Shown here: one piece after another, positions 1-7,357 of the stretch | How positions within the stretch are numbered: position 1 is the stretch's first letter | Layout of the letters: each line of letters begins with the position of its first letter | Source of the DNA: JBNJDW01 sp051745265 | GTDB taxonomy: Bacteria; Pseudomonadota; Alphaproteobacteria; Micavibrionales; CSBR16-224 | Direction: 5' to 3' | NCBI GenBank assembly: GCA_051745265.1 | Contig: JBNJDW010000038.1 | Span: 1-12,517, forward strand | Length of the DNA stretch: 12,517 nucleotides | Notes under the pieces: generated by a model | Seen by the model: the letters and a program-made list of their open reading frames with translations, nothing else | Databases searched by the model: none | Told to the model about the DNA's origin: nothing | Position numbers and translations under genes: made by a program

Positions 1-215
1 CTGTTAACAACAGCGGAAACCCTGAATCCTGGTATGATCCGGGCAAACCCGTCGAAGTCAGCTTTACCCGTGTGGGCGGTAAGGAAGTGGTTAAAGAAGG
101 CCTGTTGCCCATTCACCATTCTATGGTCATTGGTGATAAAGAGCACCGGTTCACCATAGCCAAAGGCGAGCGGTCCTTCATTGATGTCACAAGCGACAGC
201 TGCGATTATCCGTAA
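1..215 (+). CDS. 3' end of an unidentified gene (partial)
   Basis: An open frame enters from the left edge (first complete codon at base 3) and ends at TAA 213-215, giving about 70 residues. The readable C-terminus contains WYDPGKPVEVSF, an IHHSMVIGDKEHRF stretch and ends DVTSDSCDYP. It is polar, has no membrane segment and contains one cysteine near the end, which would suit an extracytoplasmic or beta-rich domain, but this is only an impression. I do not recognise the family. Codon use resembles the neighbours, so it is probably a real gene. It converges with ydbL, with only 30 bases between the two stop codons, so it is not part of the ydbH operon. Confidence 0.6.
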   Translation, partial: VNNSGNPESWYDPGKPVEVSFTRVGGKEVVKEGLLPIHHSMVIGDKEHRFTIAKGERSFIDVTSDSCDYP

Positions 216-227
216 GAGAGAAGGGAA

Positions 228-245
228 GGAGCGCCTCTGCGCTCT
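228..245. terminator. Hairpin between converging genes (weak terminator candidate)
   Basis: GAGCGC (229-234), loop CTCT, GCGCTC (239-244) forms a perfect six-pair GC-rich stem, extended by a G-U pair at 228/245. It sits in the 30-base gap between the converging upstream gene and ydbL, where a bidirectional terminator would be expected. Neither strand has a clear run of T after the stem, so intrinsic termination may be inefficient. Confidence 0.35.
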
Positions 246-587
246 CTACTTCCGCACCCATTTTCCGGAGCTATCCTGAACGTAATGCCCGCCAGGGGAT
301 TGGCGAATCAATTTGGCACCGGCCAAAGCCTGAACCTTATCCAAAGTCAGATTATTTTTTGCAGCAACGCCTTGGTATTTCTGTAAACGTTCACTGTTAA
401 TCTGATCGACTGTATTTTGGACATCCTGCGGCGGGGCGGGTACGACCACACCAACCAGACCATTCGGTTTTTCACCAATCAGGCCTTGCGCCTTATAGCT
501 GTTAAGATCGGCCGCGAATACACTTGCTGTAAATCCCATCAGGAATACAGCCGTCAGACCGGCTTTTTTAAAAGATGCTAACTTCAT
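246..587 (-). CDS. ydbL: YdbL family DUF1318 periplasmic protein
   Basis: This 113-residue protein has a classical signal peptide: KK charge at 7-8, hydrophobic core 10-22, and VFA before a likely cleavage at 25/26. The mature part carries the DUF1318 pattern: GLIGEKPNGLVG (35-46), then a helical QINSERLQKYQGVA segment and a short C-terminal domain ending GHYVQDSSGKWVRK. In E. coli, ydbL is the last gene of ydbH-ynbE-ydbL, and its product is reported to modulate the YdbH-YnbE intermembrane assembly. The order here is identical. The start is supported by a TGGAG Shine-Dalgarno (601-597) nine bases before the ATG, within the 21-base gap after ynbE. The stop is TAG at 248-246. Confidence 0.9.
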   Translation of the reverse strand: MKLASFKKAGLTAVFLMGFTASVFAADLNSYKAQGLIGEKPNGLVGVVVPAPPQDVQNTVDQINSERLQKYQGVAAKNNLTLDKVQALAGAKLIRQSPGGHYVQDSSGKWVRK

Positions 588-608
588 TTATTCAAACTCC
601 AGGTTAGG

Positions 609-818
609 TTATTCAGATGCCGGAACACCGAACAGTTCAGGATCTTCCTCAAACAGGTTTTCAAGATCACGTTCAACGCGCACACGGACTTCCTGTTCGA
701 TTTTAACATTCAAATTGATTTCGATAGGCTTGTCAGGCGCCTGAACCTGAACAGTCGGGGTGCAGGCAGCCGATAGAAAACCGACCATCAGTATCAAGAG
801 TGGAAATTTCATTTTCAT
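609..818 (-). CDS. ynbE: YnbE family outer-membrane lipoprotein
   Basis: A 69-residue lipoprotein. A hydrophobic signal (residues 4-17) ends in LSAAC, with Cys19 as the lipidated residue, followed by TPTVQVQAPDKPIEINLNVKI, which closely matches the YnbE pattern (CTPxxxVxAPxxPIxINxNVKI). The remainder is an acidic, probably helical tail ending GVPASE. YnbE is a small outer-membrane lipoprotein that, in E. coli, pairs with the C-terminal end of YdbH to complete a bridge across the periplasm. The start codon overlaps the ydbH stop in an ATGA arrangement (818-815), so translation is probably coupled. It is short, but context and motif together make the call secure. Confidence 0.92.
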   Translation of the reverse strand: MKMKFPLLILMVGFLSAACTPTVQVQAPDKPIEINLNVKIEQEVRVRVERDLENLFEEDPELFGVPASE

Positions 819-3241
819 TGTTGTGCCTCAAAATCTTCGAGTTGTTTACGTATTCTATCTGGAATTGAATACGTGCCAAGGTTAAATTTCAATAAATTAT
901 CCAAAGCGCCTTCCAGATTTAAGTTTAAGTTAACCGGGCGGCCATCATAAAAATCGGGATTGGCCCCCGTCGCGCTCAGAAGGATGGTTTGCTGCTTGCC
1001 AGCTTCACCGGATAAGGACAGAGACAGAACATCGTAATTATAATTTTTTAATGCTTCCCGTAATATTGCAATATACTCGTTTTCAGACTTCAGAAAGTCG
1101 GGCATTTCTGACGGATTATAACGAATAACGCCATCTTGCTCAGCCTTCAGATTGGCATCGGCAACCGATACAACACCATCGCGCATCTTGACTGGGATAC
1201 GGCCGCTGACCGTGCCGGTGGCCTCCAGCCCCTCCATCGGGGCCAATTGGAACAATTGCGGCAGGGCCATTTTATCGGCAATCAGGACCAGTTCTGTATT
1301 CATATTAGCCAAATCCAATGTAAAAGGTTCTGCAGTCACCTGACCACCGGCCAGAGACCATTTCATAGTATTAATACGCAGATTATTGGCCTTGCCCTCG
1401 TAATCAAAATTAATCAGGCCTTCTTTTAAGGGCAGGCCGGCGATTTCAAGCCCGCCGATAAACAGCTCCTGATTTTTCATACTGACGCCTTGCGTGCCGG
1501 CCTTCAGATTAAGAACGCCATTGACCCCCTGGAGCGACATTGTATCTATAAGCCCGGTGATATTCTCAAGCTTGATATCCTGTTCAGTGGAAACAGCGCC
1601 TGACTGATAATACCCCGTACCGGTGAGGCTCAGATCACCGGTCAGGGTTTGAATATTAAAATTATTGCCCGGGAAAACCGTGTTTATAAATTTGGGCGAG
1701 ACCTCTTTAACAGGCTGTACCTTATAACGGGTTTCAAACCTGTCAGCGGTCAGCTCATAATCGCCGTTTGCTGATAATTTTACAATTTTATCAACATCTT
1801 TGCCATCGATATTAAAGTGAAACCGGTCATCATATTTGCCCGAAACATCAGCACGGATATCAGGATATTTCTGGTAAGGGCCTGATGGCTGGATCAAAAT
1901 ATTCTTTAGACTGTAATCAAGATTTTTTGTTTTGTGGTCATAACGGGCTGTTAACCGGCCTTCTTTCAATGCCCCGAAATCAAGGGTGAGGTTATTGACG
2001 GTTCCATCCAGCACGAAATTTCGTAGAGCTTCATCCCCTGTAATATCAAGATCAATATCACCGGCCAGTACGGGATCTGCCGATTTAAAATCAGATTCGA
2101 TGTTAAGCTTACGATTTTCTATATTCAACATTGCTGTAAGATCTGCATCTAGAGACTTAATATTACTGTATTTTATATCTTCCAGCTCGGTTGAGAGCTC
2201 AGCCTTTCCGGTCCAACTGCTGTAATCAAGCCAGCCTTTATCAGGATCAGGGATTAGATTAAAATTCGACTGCACTGCAAGCGCCCCGGACACGTCCGGC
2301 AGATTATATTGGGTCAGTGCAGCACCGGCGGCTGACAGGTCTTTTGCAGTCATATCAATATTTCCGGTTAAGGCCGGCTGCCGGGTATTGGCCTCGGCAA
2401 ACAGGGATATGCGCGCGGCCTGATCCGCGCCATAGCCTTCGGCTGAGAATGTATAGACACCGGGGGCGGTCTGGCCGAAGGTTGAGGTCACAGACTGAAA
2501 TGTCGCGCCGCCCGCCATTAGAATACCATAGGTGACTTCCGCGGCGACAGCAGGCTGCGCCGCATCCGGGGACTGCGTGGCCGTAATCCAGCCATGAACG
2601 CGCTTTGCCGCCATTGGCAAGGGGGTTTCAACTTCAGCCGATAATCCATCCAGATTAAGCGTCAGGTTATAATTCTGTGTCGATCGGATGCTGCCTTTAA
2701 GACTGATCGCACCTTCGATCTCCGATTCATTGAGCGCCATAGCTGCTTTTATGTCATATACACCATCTGGCTGACGTATAAGGCCTATATCATTTATTAT
2801 GGGCGCCGCACTGAGCGCCCCATAATGAAGCCGAAGGCGCGTAGTTTTAATTGTGATATCTGGAAGATCAAGCGCGTCATCAGAAGCTGCACCCGTATCA
2901 GGCAGGTTTAAGTCCATCCCCAATGGTCGGGCAGGGGTCGACAGGTAAAGGGGCAGGGACAGTTCATTGACTGAAATATCCCTGATATCTGTAGGATTCA
3001 GGCCCTGCCAGCTTATTTGAATTCCGCTGGCATTTATAACCTCTGTATCCTGATGCAGGTCCAGACGGTCAATCGCAATGCCATTAAACCCAATCTGCGG
3101 CGTTGTGAAGTCAACCTTATCGAATCCGATCTTGCGCAATTCGCCTTTGGCGATATACCCGCCGATAAAAGGCGCGGCAAGCCATAGCAGCATCCCGGCA
3201 ATCAGGACGGCGGCAAGGGTTATAAATACAGGCTTTTTCAT
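815..3241 (-). CDS. ydbH: YdbH family AsmA-like intermembrane lipid-transport protein
   Basis: This 808-residue protein has one N-terminal membrane anchor (about residues 5-28, FITLAAVLIAGMLLWLAAPF) followed by a very long periplasmic region rich in alternating beta-type segments and repeated LNL, LSLxG and DLxG phrases. This is typical of AsmA-like repeating beta-groove proteins. Known role: with TamB and YhdP, E. coli YdbH helps move phospholipids from the inner to the outer membrane, bridging the periplasm with YnbE. The length is somewhat below E. coli YdbH (about 880). The assignment rests strongly on the directly following ynbE and ydbL genes. The ATG at 3241 fits the membrane anchor, but no Shine-Dalgarno precedes it: the seven bases before it are all A, behind a TATTAT box, so the mRNA may be leaderless. 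It diverges from yajC across 77 bases. Confidence 0.92.
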   Translation of the reverse strand: MKKPVFITLAAVLIAGMLLWLAAPFIGGYIAKGELRKIGFDKVDFTTPQIGFNGIAIDRLDLHQDTEVINASGIQISWQGLNPTDIRDISVNELSLPLYLSTPARPLGMDLNLPDTGAASDDALDLPDITIKTTRLRLHYGALSAAPIINDIGLIRQPDGVYDIKAAMALNESEIEGAISLKGSIRSTQNYNLTLNLDGLSAEVETPLPMAAKRVHGWITATQSPDAAQPAVAAEVTYGILMAGGATFQSVTSTFGQTAPGVYTFSAEGYGADQAARISLFAEANTRQPALTGNIDMTAKDLSAAGAALTQYNLPDVSGALAVQSNFNLIPDPDKGWLDYSSWTGKAELSTELEDIKYSNIKSLDADLTAMLNIENRKLNIESDFKSADPVLAGDIDLDITGDEALRNFVLDGTVNNLTLDFGALKEGRLTARYDHKTKNLDYSLKNILIQPSGPYQKYPDIRADVSGKYDDRFHFNIDGKDVDKIVKLSANGDYELTADRFETRYKVQPVKEVSPKFINTVFPGNNFNIQTLTGDLSLTGTGYYQSGAVSTEQDIKLENITGLIDTMSLQGVNGVLNLKAGTQGVSMKNQELFIGGLEIAGLPLKEGLINFDYEGKANNLRINTMKWSLAGGQVTAEPFTLDLANMNTELVLIADKMALPQLFQLAPMEGLEATGTVSGRIPVKMRDGVVSVADANLKAEQDGVIRYNPSEMPDFLKSENEYIAILREALKNYNYDVLSLSLSGEAGKQQTILLSATGANPDFYDGRPVNLNLNLEGALDNLLKFNLGTYSIPDRIRKQLEDFEAQQ

Positions 3242-3248
3242 TTTTTTT

Positions 3249-3278
3249 ATAATAGCTATTGAGGTTACGTATAAGTCA
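3249..3278 (-). promoter_or_regulatory. Candidate ydbH promoter (possibly leaderless mRNA)
   Basis: On the minus strand TATTAT (3254-3249) lies seven bases before the ydbH ATG. That spacing would start the transcript at or next to the A of the start codon. The -35 side is poor (TGACTT at 3278-3273 with an 18-base spacer). The absence of any Shine-Dalgarno agrees with leaderless initiation, but the A/T-run makes chance matches likely. Confidence 0.25.
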
Positions 3279-3287
3279 CGTTAATGT
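3259..3287 (+). promoter_or_regulatory. Candidate promoter for yajC-secD-secF
   Basis: TTGAGG (3259-3264), a 17-base spacer and TAATGT (3282-3287) form a sigma70-like pair in the divergent ydbH/yajC gap. Transcription would begin near 3294, leaving a leader of about 25 bases with the yajC ribosome site. The -10 box is weak, so this is tentative. Confidence 0.3.
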
Positions 3288-3318
3288 GGCACAACTTTAT
3301 ATTAAATGGGAGTTTTAT

Positions 3319-3690
3319 ATGCTTATTTCAACAGCATGGGCAGCAGAGACTGCAACAACAGCCGGCGAACCAAGCCTTCTGGTTTCTTTAATGCCATTAA
3401 TTGTGGTCTTCTTGATCTTTTATTTCCTGATCATGCGTCCGCAAAACAAACGCATTGCTGAACACCGCCGGATGATCAATGATCTGCGCCGTGGTGACCG
3501 CGTTGTAACCGGCGGCGGGCTTGTCGGTACCGTCAAAAAACTGGTCGGTGATGAAGAAGTCGAACTTGAACTTTCTGACGGCGTCAAGGTTACAGCTGTA
3601 CGGTCCACAATCATGAGCCTGCGGAACAAGGTTCCGGCAGCGAATGATACAACACCTGCTGACAAACCGAAAAAATCCACAAAAAAATAA
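3319..3690 (+). CDS. yajC: YajC, Sec translocon accessory subunit
   Basis: This 123-residue single-span membrane protein belongs to the YajC/PF02699 family. A hydrophobic segment at about 20-39 (LLVSLMPLIVVFLIFYFLIM) is followed by the hallmark RPQNKR (40-45) and a cytoplasmic domain with RRGDRVVTGGGLVGTV (58-72), then a lysine-rich tail. YajC associates with SecD and SecF, which assist SecYEG late in export. The frame is open further upstream to an ATG at 3259, but the ATG at 3319 is chosen. GGGAG (3308-3312) sits six bases before it, and the family begins just before the membrane segment. The gene leads an operon with secD 27 bases downstream. Confidence 0.95.
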   Translation: MLISTAWAAETATTAGEPSLLVSLMPLIVVFLIFYFLIMRPQNKRIAEHRRMINDLRRGDRVVTGGGLVGTVKKLVGDEEVELELSDGVKVTAVRSTIMSLRNKVPAANDTTPADKPKKSTKK

Positions 3691-3717
3691 GCCAAATATC
3701 AGCCTTCGGGGTCTCAG

Positions 3718-5271
3718 ATGCATTTTTCTGCCACTAAAAAAGTCTTTGTCTTGCTTGTCTGCCTGTGGGGCATTCTCTATGCATTGCCTAATGTCCTGCC
3801 GGAAACGACGCGGCAAAACATGGCAGAATTGTCAGGTTGGCTGCCGTCTAAAACGATCAGCCTTGGTCTTGATCTGCAGGGCGGTTCACATATCCTGATG
3901 CAGGTTGAAATGGACTCGCTTATTGATGAGCGGATTGAATCCTTAATGGATGGCGCTGTTTCAGAGTTTCGTGACGATGACATTGCATTCGAGCGCCCGA
4001 CCAAAATTGAAAACGGCTTTCAAATCCGCCTTGTAAATACAGAGCAGGACCGGGAGGCCGCATATAAAATCGCCAGTGGCCTCGAAGAAAATCTTGAGGT
4101 CGAAACCAACGATAACGGCATTGTCACGGTTCAATATGGCCTGATGGGCTTAACGGAGATTCAGGATCAGACAATATCTCAATCCCTTGAAATCGTTCGC
4201 CGCCGGATTGATGAAACCGGCACCAAAGAACCCGTCATTCAGCGTCAGGGCACAGACCGAATTTTGCTGCAATTGCCCGGTGTTGATGATCCGGAAGAAA
4301 TTAAAAGACTTCTGGGCCGAACTGCAAAATTATCTTTCCATCTGGTCGATGAAAACGCGACAAGTCGGACCAGAGACACAAAGTTACTGCCCATGCGGGA
4401 ACAGCCGGGGCAACGTATTGCTGTAAACAGGCGTTCGATGATCTCCGGCGATATGATTACCAATGCCCAGCCGGCCTTTGATCAAAACAATCGTCCGATC
4501 GTCTCCTTTCAATTAAATGCCGTGGGTGCAAAACGGTTTTGTGACGTCACAACGGAGCATACCAAAGAACCCTTTGCCATTGTTCTTGATAAGGAAGTCG
4601 TCAGCGCGCCGGTTATTCAATCCCGTATTTGTGGCGGACGCGGCCAGATCAGCGGTGGGTTTTCTGTTGAAGAAGCAACCAATCTTGCGATCCTGATCCG
4701 CGCCGGCGCCCTGCCGGCACCCTTGAAAATCATGGAAGAACGCACCGTTGGCCCATCACTGGGTGCAGATTCGATTGAAGCCGGTAAGACGGCCAGTCTG
4801 GTGGGGTTGGCTCTGGTCTTTATTTATATCTTGCTAAGCTATGGTTTATTTGGGCTCTTTGCCAATATTTCCCTGTTCCTGAACATTGCGCTGATCTTTG
4901 CCCTTTTGTCGACATTACAGGCGACCCTGACCTTGCCGGGCATTGCCGGGATTGTTCTGACCATCGGTATGGCGGTCGATGCCAATGTGCTGATCTTTGA
5001 GCGTATCCGTGAAGAATACCGTCTGGGCCGGTCGATTATCGGTTCAATCGACTCCGGCTATAAACAATCACTGTCGACCATTGTGGATGCCAATATCACC
5101 ACGCTGATTGCAGCCTTGCTGCTGTTCTCTTTCGGTTCAGGACCGATCAAGGGCTTTGCCGTGACGCTTGGCATCGGGATTATCACCTCAATGTTCTCCG
5201 CCGTTCTGTTAAGCCGCTTGATTGTCATCACTTGGCTAAACAAAACCCGCCCGCAGCATTTGCCGATTTAA
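3718..5271 (+). CDS. secD: SecD, proton-driven protein-export subunit
   Basis: A 517-residue inner-membrane protein. TM1 lies at about 8-25. The periplasmic P1 region starts with LGLDLQGGSH (49-58, the SecD signature). A conserved EIVRRRIDETGTKEP block lies at 158-172, and five C-terminal TM segments from about 358 onward include GMAVDANVLIFERIREE (417-433). Asp421 in that motif corresponds to the proton-relay aspartate known from SecDF studies. SecD and SecF use the proton gradient to pull preproteins into the periplasm after SecA-driven translocation. Length is normal for alphaproteobacterial SecD. The start is preceded only by a weak GGGG stretch. Two cysteines at 275 and 305 in the periplasmic domain replace residues I remember as Gly and Leu in relatives. 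yajC is upstream and secF 23 bases downstream. Confidence 0.97.
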   Translation: MHFSATKKVFVLLVCLWGILYALPNVLPETTRQNMAELSGWLPSKTISLGLDLQGGSHILMQVEMDSLIDERIESLMDGAVSEFRDDDIAFERPTKIENGFQIRLVNTEQDREAAYKIASGLEENLEVETNDNGIVTVQYGLMGLTEIQDQTISQSLEIVRRRIDETGTKEPVIQRQGTDRILLQLPGVDDPEEIKRLLGRTAKLSFHLVDENATSRTRDTKLLPMREQPGQRIAVNRRSMISGDMITNAQPAFDQNNRPIVSFQLNAVGAKRFCDVTTEHTKEPFAIVLDKEVVSAPVIQSRICGGRGQISGGFSVEEATNLAILIRAGALPAPLKIMEERTVGPSLGADSIEAGKTASLVGLALVFIYILLSYGLFGLFANISLFLNIALIFALLSTLQATLTLPGIAGIVLTIGMAVDANVLIFERIREEYRLGRSIIGSIDSGYKQSLSTIVDANITTLIAALLLFSFGSGPIKGFAVTLGIGIITSMFSAVLLSRLIVITWLNKTRPQHLPI

Positions 5272-5294
5272 GGTAAGAGATAAGGAAAACAAAA

Positions 5295-6227
5295 ATGCCT
5301 TTATTGAAGCTTGTCAAACCAGATACAGAGATCAAATTTGTTGAAAAACATCGTTTTTCATTTGGCCTGTCCATCGCCGTAATCTTTGCCTGTCTGTTAC
5401 AGTTATTTACCGTAGGCCTGAATTTCGGGATTGATTTTACCGGCGGCACGCTGGTTGAAGTCAAAACCGATGGCCCCGCTGATATTGCCGATTTGCGGGA
5501 CAGATTCTCCGGTCTTGAACTCGGTTCTGTCAGTATTCAGGAATTCGGTGCTGAGGACGAAGTTCTGATCCGTGTCCCGCAACAGGATAACGCCGAAGAA
5601 CAAACCCAGGTCGAGCTTTTGGATACCATCAAATCCGCTGTCGGTGATGTTGTGCTTGAATACCGCCGGGTTGAATATGTCGGCCCGCAAGTCGGTCAGG
5701 AACTGATCGAGGCCGGTACAAAGGCTGTCCTTTTCTCGCTGATCGGTATTATGCTGTATATCTGGGTCCGTTTTGAATGGCCTTTTGGTGTTGCTGCTGT
5801 CACAGCGCTTATTCATGATACGATCCTGACCCTTGGCTTCTTTGCTTTTACCCAGATCGAATTCGGCCTTGCCACTGTTGCGGCGGTTCTTATGGTTGCC
5901 GGTTATTCGATTAACGATACCGTGGTGGTCTTTGACAGGGTCCGGGAAAATCTGCGTAAATTTAAACGACGCCCGCTGACGGATGTGTTTAATCTTTCGA
6001 TCAACCAGATGCTTGGCCGGACCTTGATGACCAGTATCACGACTTTGCTGGCACTAATCGCTCTCTGGTTCTTTGGTGGTGAAGTGCTGAGCGCCTTTAT
6101 TGCGGCCTTAATTGTCGGCATTCTGATCGGGACATATTCATCGGTCTTTGTCGCAACGCCGCTGCTGCTGTATATCAATCGGGAAGCGCTGCGTCCTGAT
6201 CTTGAGGAAACACCGGCGCAGGCCTGA
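5295..6227 (+). CDS. secF: SecF, proton-driven protein-export subunit
   Basis: This 310-residue partner of SecD has TM1 at about 22-40, then LNFGIDFTGGTL (42-53), the SecF version of the D-x-x-GG motif. A short periplasmic domain and five TM segments from about 143 follow. The GYSINDTVVVFDRVREN motif (203-219) contains Asp208, and Arg242 follows in NQMLGRT. These match positions implicated in proton conduction (E. coli Asp213 and Arg247). The start has a good AAGGA (5282-5286) eight bases upstream. The stop TGA at 6225-6227 is separated by a single base from the next start codon, so translation is probably coupled with the Mth938-like gene. Confidence 0.97.
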   Translation: MPLLKLVKPDTEIKFVEKHRFSFGLSIAVIFACLLQLFTVGLNFGIDFTGGTLVEVKTDGPADIADLRDRFSGLELGSVSIQEFGAEDEVLIRVPQQDNAEEQTQVELLDTIKSAVGDVVLEYRRVEYVGPQVGQELIEAGTKAVLFSLIGIMLYIWVRFEWPFGVAAVTALIHDTILTLGFFAFTQIEFGLATVAAVLMVAGYSINDTVVVFDRVRENLRKFKRRPLTDVFNLSINQMLGRTLMTSITTLLALIALWFFGGEVLSAFIAALIVGILIGTYSSVFVATPLLLYINREALRPDLEETPAQA

Positions 6228-6228
6228 T

Positions 6229-6606
6229 ATGGATATCACGCCGCATATAAAATCTGACCGTCAGATTATTCAATCCTATTCAGAAACAGGATTTCAGATC
6301 AGCAAAACCCGTTTTGAAACGCCGGTGATTGTTTTCCCTGATAAAGTCATCCCCCTGACGGATATCTCAACACCCGAAGATCTGGATGAATCCATACTGG
6401 CCCCGGTTTTAAAACAGGGTGATTCTCTGGATCTGGTCATTATCGGCATGGGTAAAGAATTTTACCTGATGCCTGATCCCCTGCGTCAGCGTTTTGAACA
6501 GGCGGGCCTCGGCCTTGAAGTTATGGACACTGGCGCGGCCTGCCGGACGTATAATGTTCTGCTCACCGAAGCCCGACGTCTGGCCGCCATTCTGTTTCCG
6601 GCATAA
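6229..6606 (+). CDS. Mth938-like domain protein (NDUFAF3 relative)
   Basis: This 125-residue soluble protein of the Mth938/DUF498 family has LDLVIIGMGKEF (residues 63-74), then LRQRFEQAGLGLEVMDTGAACRTYNVLL and a final EARRLAAILFPA. These are the strongest family marks, especially MDTGAACRTYNVLL. The eukaryotic relative NDUFAF3 is a mitochondrial complex I assembly factor. The bacterial role is not established, though linkage to secDF in alphaproteobacteria is known to me as a recurrent pattern. The frame extends upstream inside secF, but the ATG at 6229, one base after the secF stop, gives the family-length product. It is the last gene of the operon, one base before the terminator stem. No phytoene-synthase-like gene, which I recall often following in relatives, is present. 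Confidence 0.9.
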   Translation: MDITPHIKSDRQIIQSYSETGFQISKTRFETPVIVFPDKVIPLTDISTPEDLDESILAPVLKQGDSLDLVIIGMGKEFYLMPDPLRQRFEQAGLGLEVMDTGAACRTYNVLLTEARRLAAILFPA

Positions 6607-6638
6607 AAAAAGCCCCGATGGTGACACCGGGGCTTTTT
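6607..6638. terminator. Strong bidirectional intrinsic terminator
   Basis: AGCCCCG (6611-6617) pairs with CGGGGCT (6628-6634) around a ten-base loop. The stem is flanked by an A-run at 6605-6610 and a T-run at 6634-6638, so on either strand the hairpin is followed by a U-tract. It lies directly after the Mth938-like gene and 20 bases beyond the sodB stop, serving both converging units. Confidence 0.92.
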
Positions 6639-6657
6639 AAATAATAATCAACGGAAT

Positions 6658-7275
6658 TTAAGCCGCTTTGCTCATTCCTGTTGCTTTCTCATAATTTTTT
6701 GCCGCAAATTCCCAATTGACCAGCGTATCAAGGAAAGTGGCCAGGAAATCCGGACGACGGTTCTGGTAATCCAGATAATAGGCATGTTCCCAGACATCAC
6801 AGGTAAGAACAGGTGTTTTACCGTCTGTCAGCGGTGTTTCCGCATTGGCGGTTTTTGTCACTTCCAGTTTGCCGGATTTATCGGTAACCAGCCAGGCCCA
6901 GCCGCTACCGAATTGAGTTGCGCCAGCTTCCTTAAAAGCTTTGGCAAATTCTTCAAGGCTGCCAAAATCCTGTTCGATACGGTCCGCAAGCGCGCCTTCC
7001 GGCTTACCGCCGCCATTTGGTGACAGGCAGTTCCAGAAAAAGCTGTGGTTATAATGCTGAGCAACATTGTTAAAGACAGCGCCGCCTTTTTTATGGGCGG
7101 CCACAACAGCATCCTCCAGATCCATATCGGCGATCTCGGTCCCTTCAACAAGATCATTGGCCTTGTCGACATAGGTTTTGTGGTGTTTTCCATGGTGAAA
7201 GTCAAAGGTCTTTGCAGACATATGCGGCTCAAGCGCATCTTTGGCATAAGGGAGGTCGGGTAAAGTAAAGGTCAT
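6658..7275 (-). CDS. sodB: Superoxide dismutase, iron type
   Basis: This 205-residue cytoplasmic enzyme of the Fe/Mn superoxide dismutase family converts superoxide to oxygen and hydrogen peroxide. All four metal ligands are visible: His27 (FDFHHGKHH), His77 (NHSFFW), Asp160 and His164 (DVWEHAYY). Gln73 just before NHSFFW, together with FGSGWAWLV (122-130) and the NCLSPNGGG loop, favours iron over manganese specificity, though cambialistic use cannot be excluded. It has no signal peptide. The frame is open to an ATG at 7401, but the ATG at 7275 is preceded by AAAGGA seven bases away and starts the domain as expected (MTFTLPDLPY). The upstream gene ends 82 bases away, room for its own promoter. 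It converges on the shared terminator at 6607-6638. Confidence 0.96.
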   Translation of the reverse strand: MTFTLPDLPYAKDALEPHMSAKTFDFHHGKHHKTYVDKANDLVEGTEIADMDLEDAVVAAHKKGGAVFNNVAQHYNHSFFWNCLSPNGGGKPEGALADRIEQDFGSLEEFAKAFKEAGATQFGSGWAWLVTDKSGKLEVTKTANAETPLTDGKTPVLTCDVWEHAYYLDYQNRRPDFLATFLDTLVNWEFAAKNYEKATGMSKAA

Positions 7276-7321
7276 GACATTATCCTTTCTTTGATGATTT
7301 CGTCTATATGAACCTTGGATA

Positions 7322-7349
7322 AGGATAGGGGAGTTGGCAGGGAATACAA
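7322..7349 (-). promoter_or_regulatory. Candidate sodB promoter
   Basis: On the minus strand TTGTAT (7349-7344) and TATCCT (7327-7322) are separated by 16 bases, placing a start near 7315 and a leader of about 40 bases before sodB. The match is only partial. No clear Fur-type operator was seen nearby. Confidence 0.25.
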
Positions 7350-7357
7350 GAGCCGTT

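Noticed and set aside
3286..3302. TGGCAC followed by TATAT, resembling a sigma54 promoter upstream of yajC
   Set aside because: The -12 element lacks the required GC, and yajC-secDF is not a typical sigma54 target.
3397..3816. 139-codon open frame on the minus strand over yajC and the start of secD
   Set aside because: It is antisense to two clearly recognised genes, has no recognisable motif and shows atypical composition, so it is a shadow frame.
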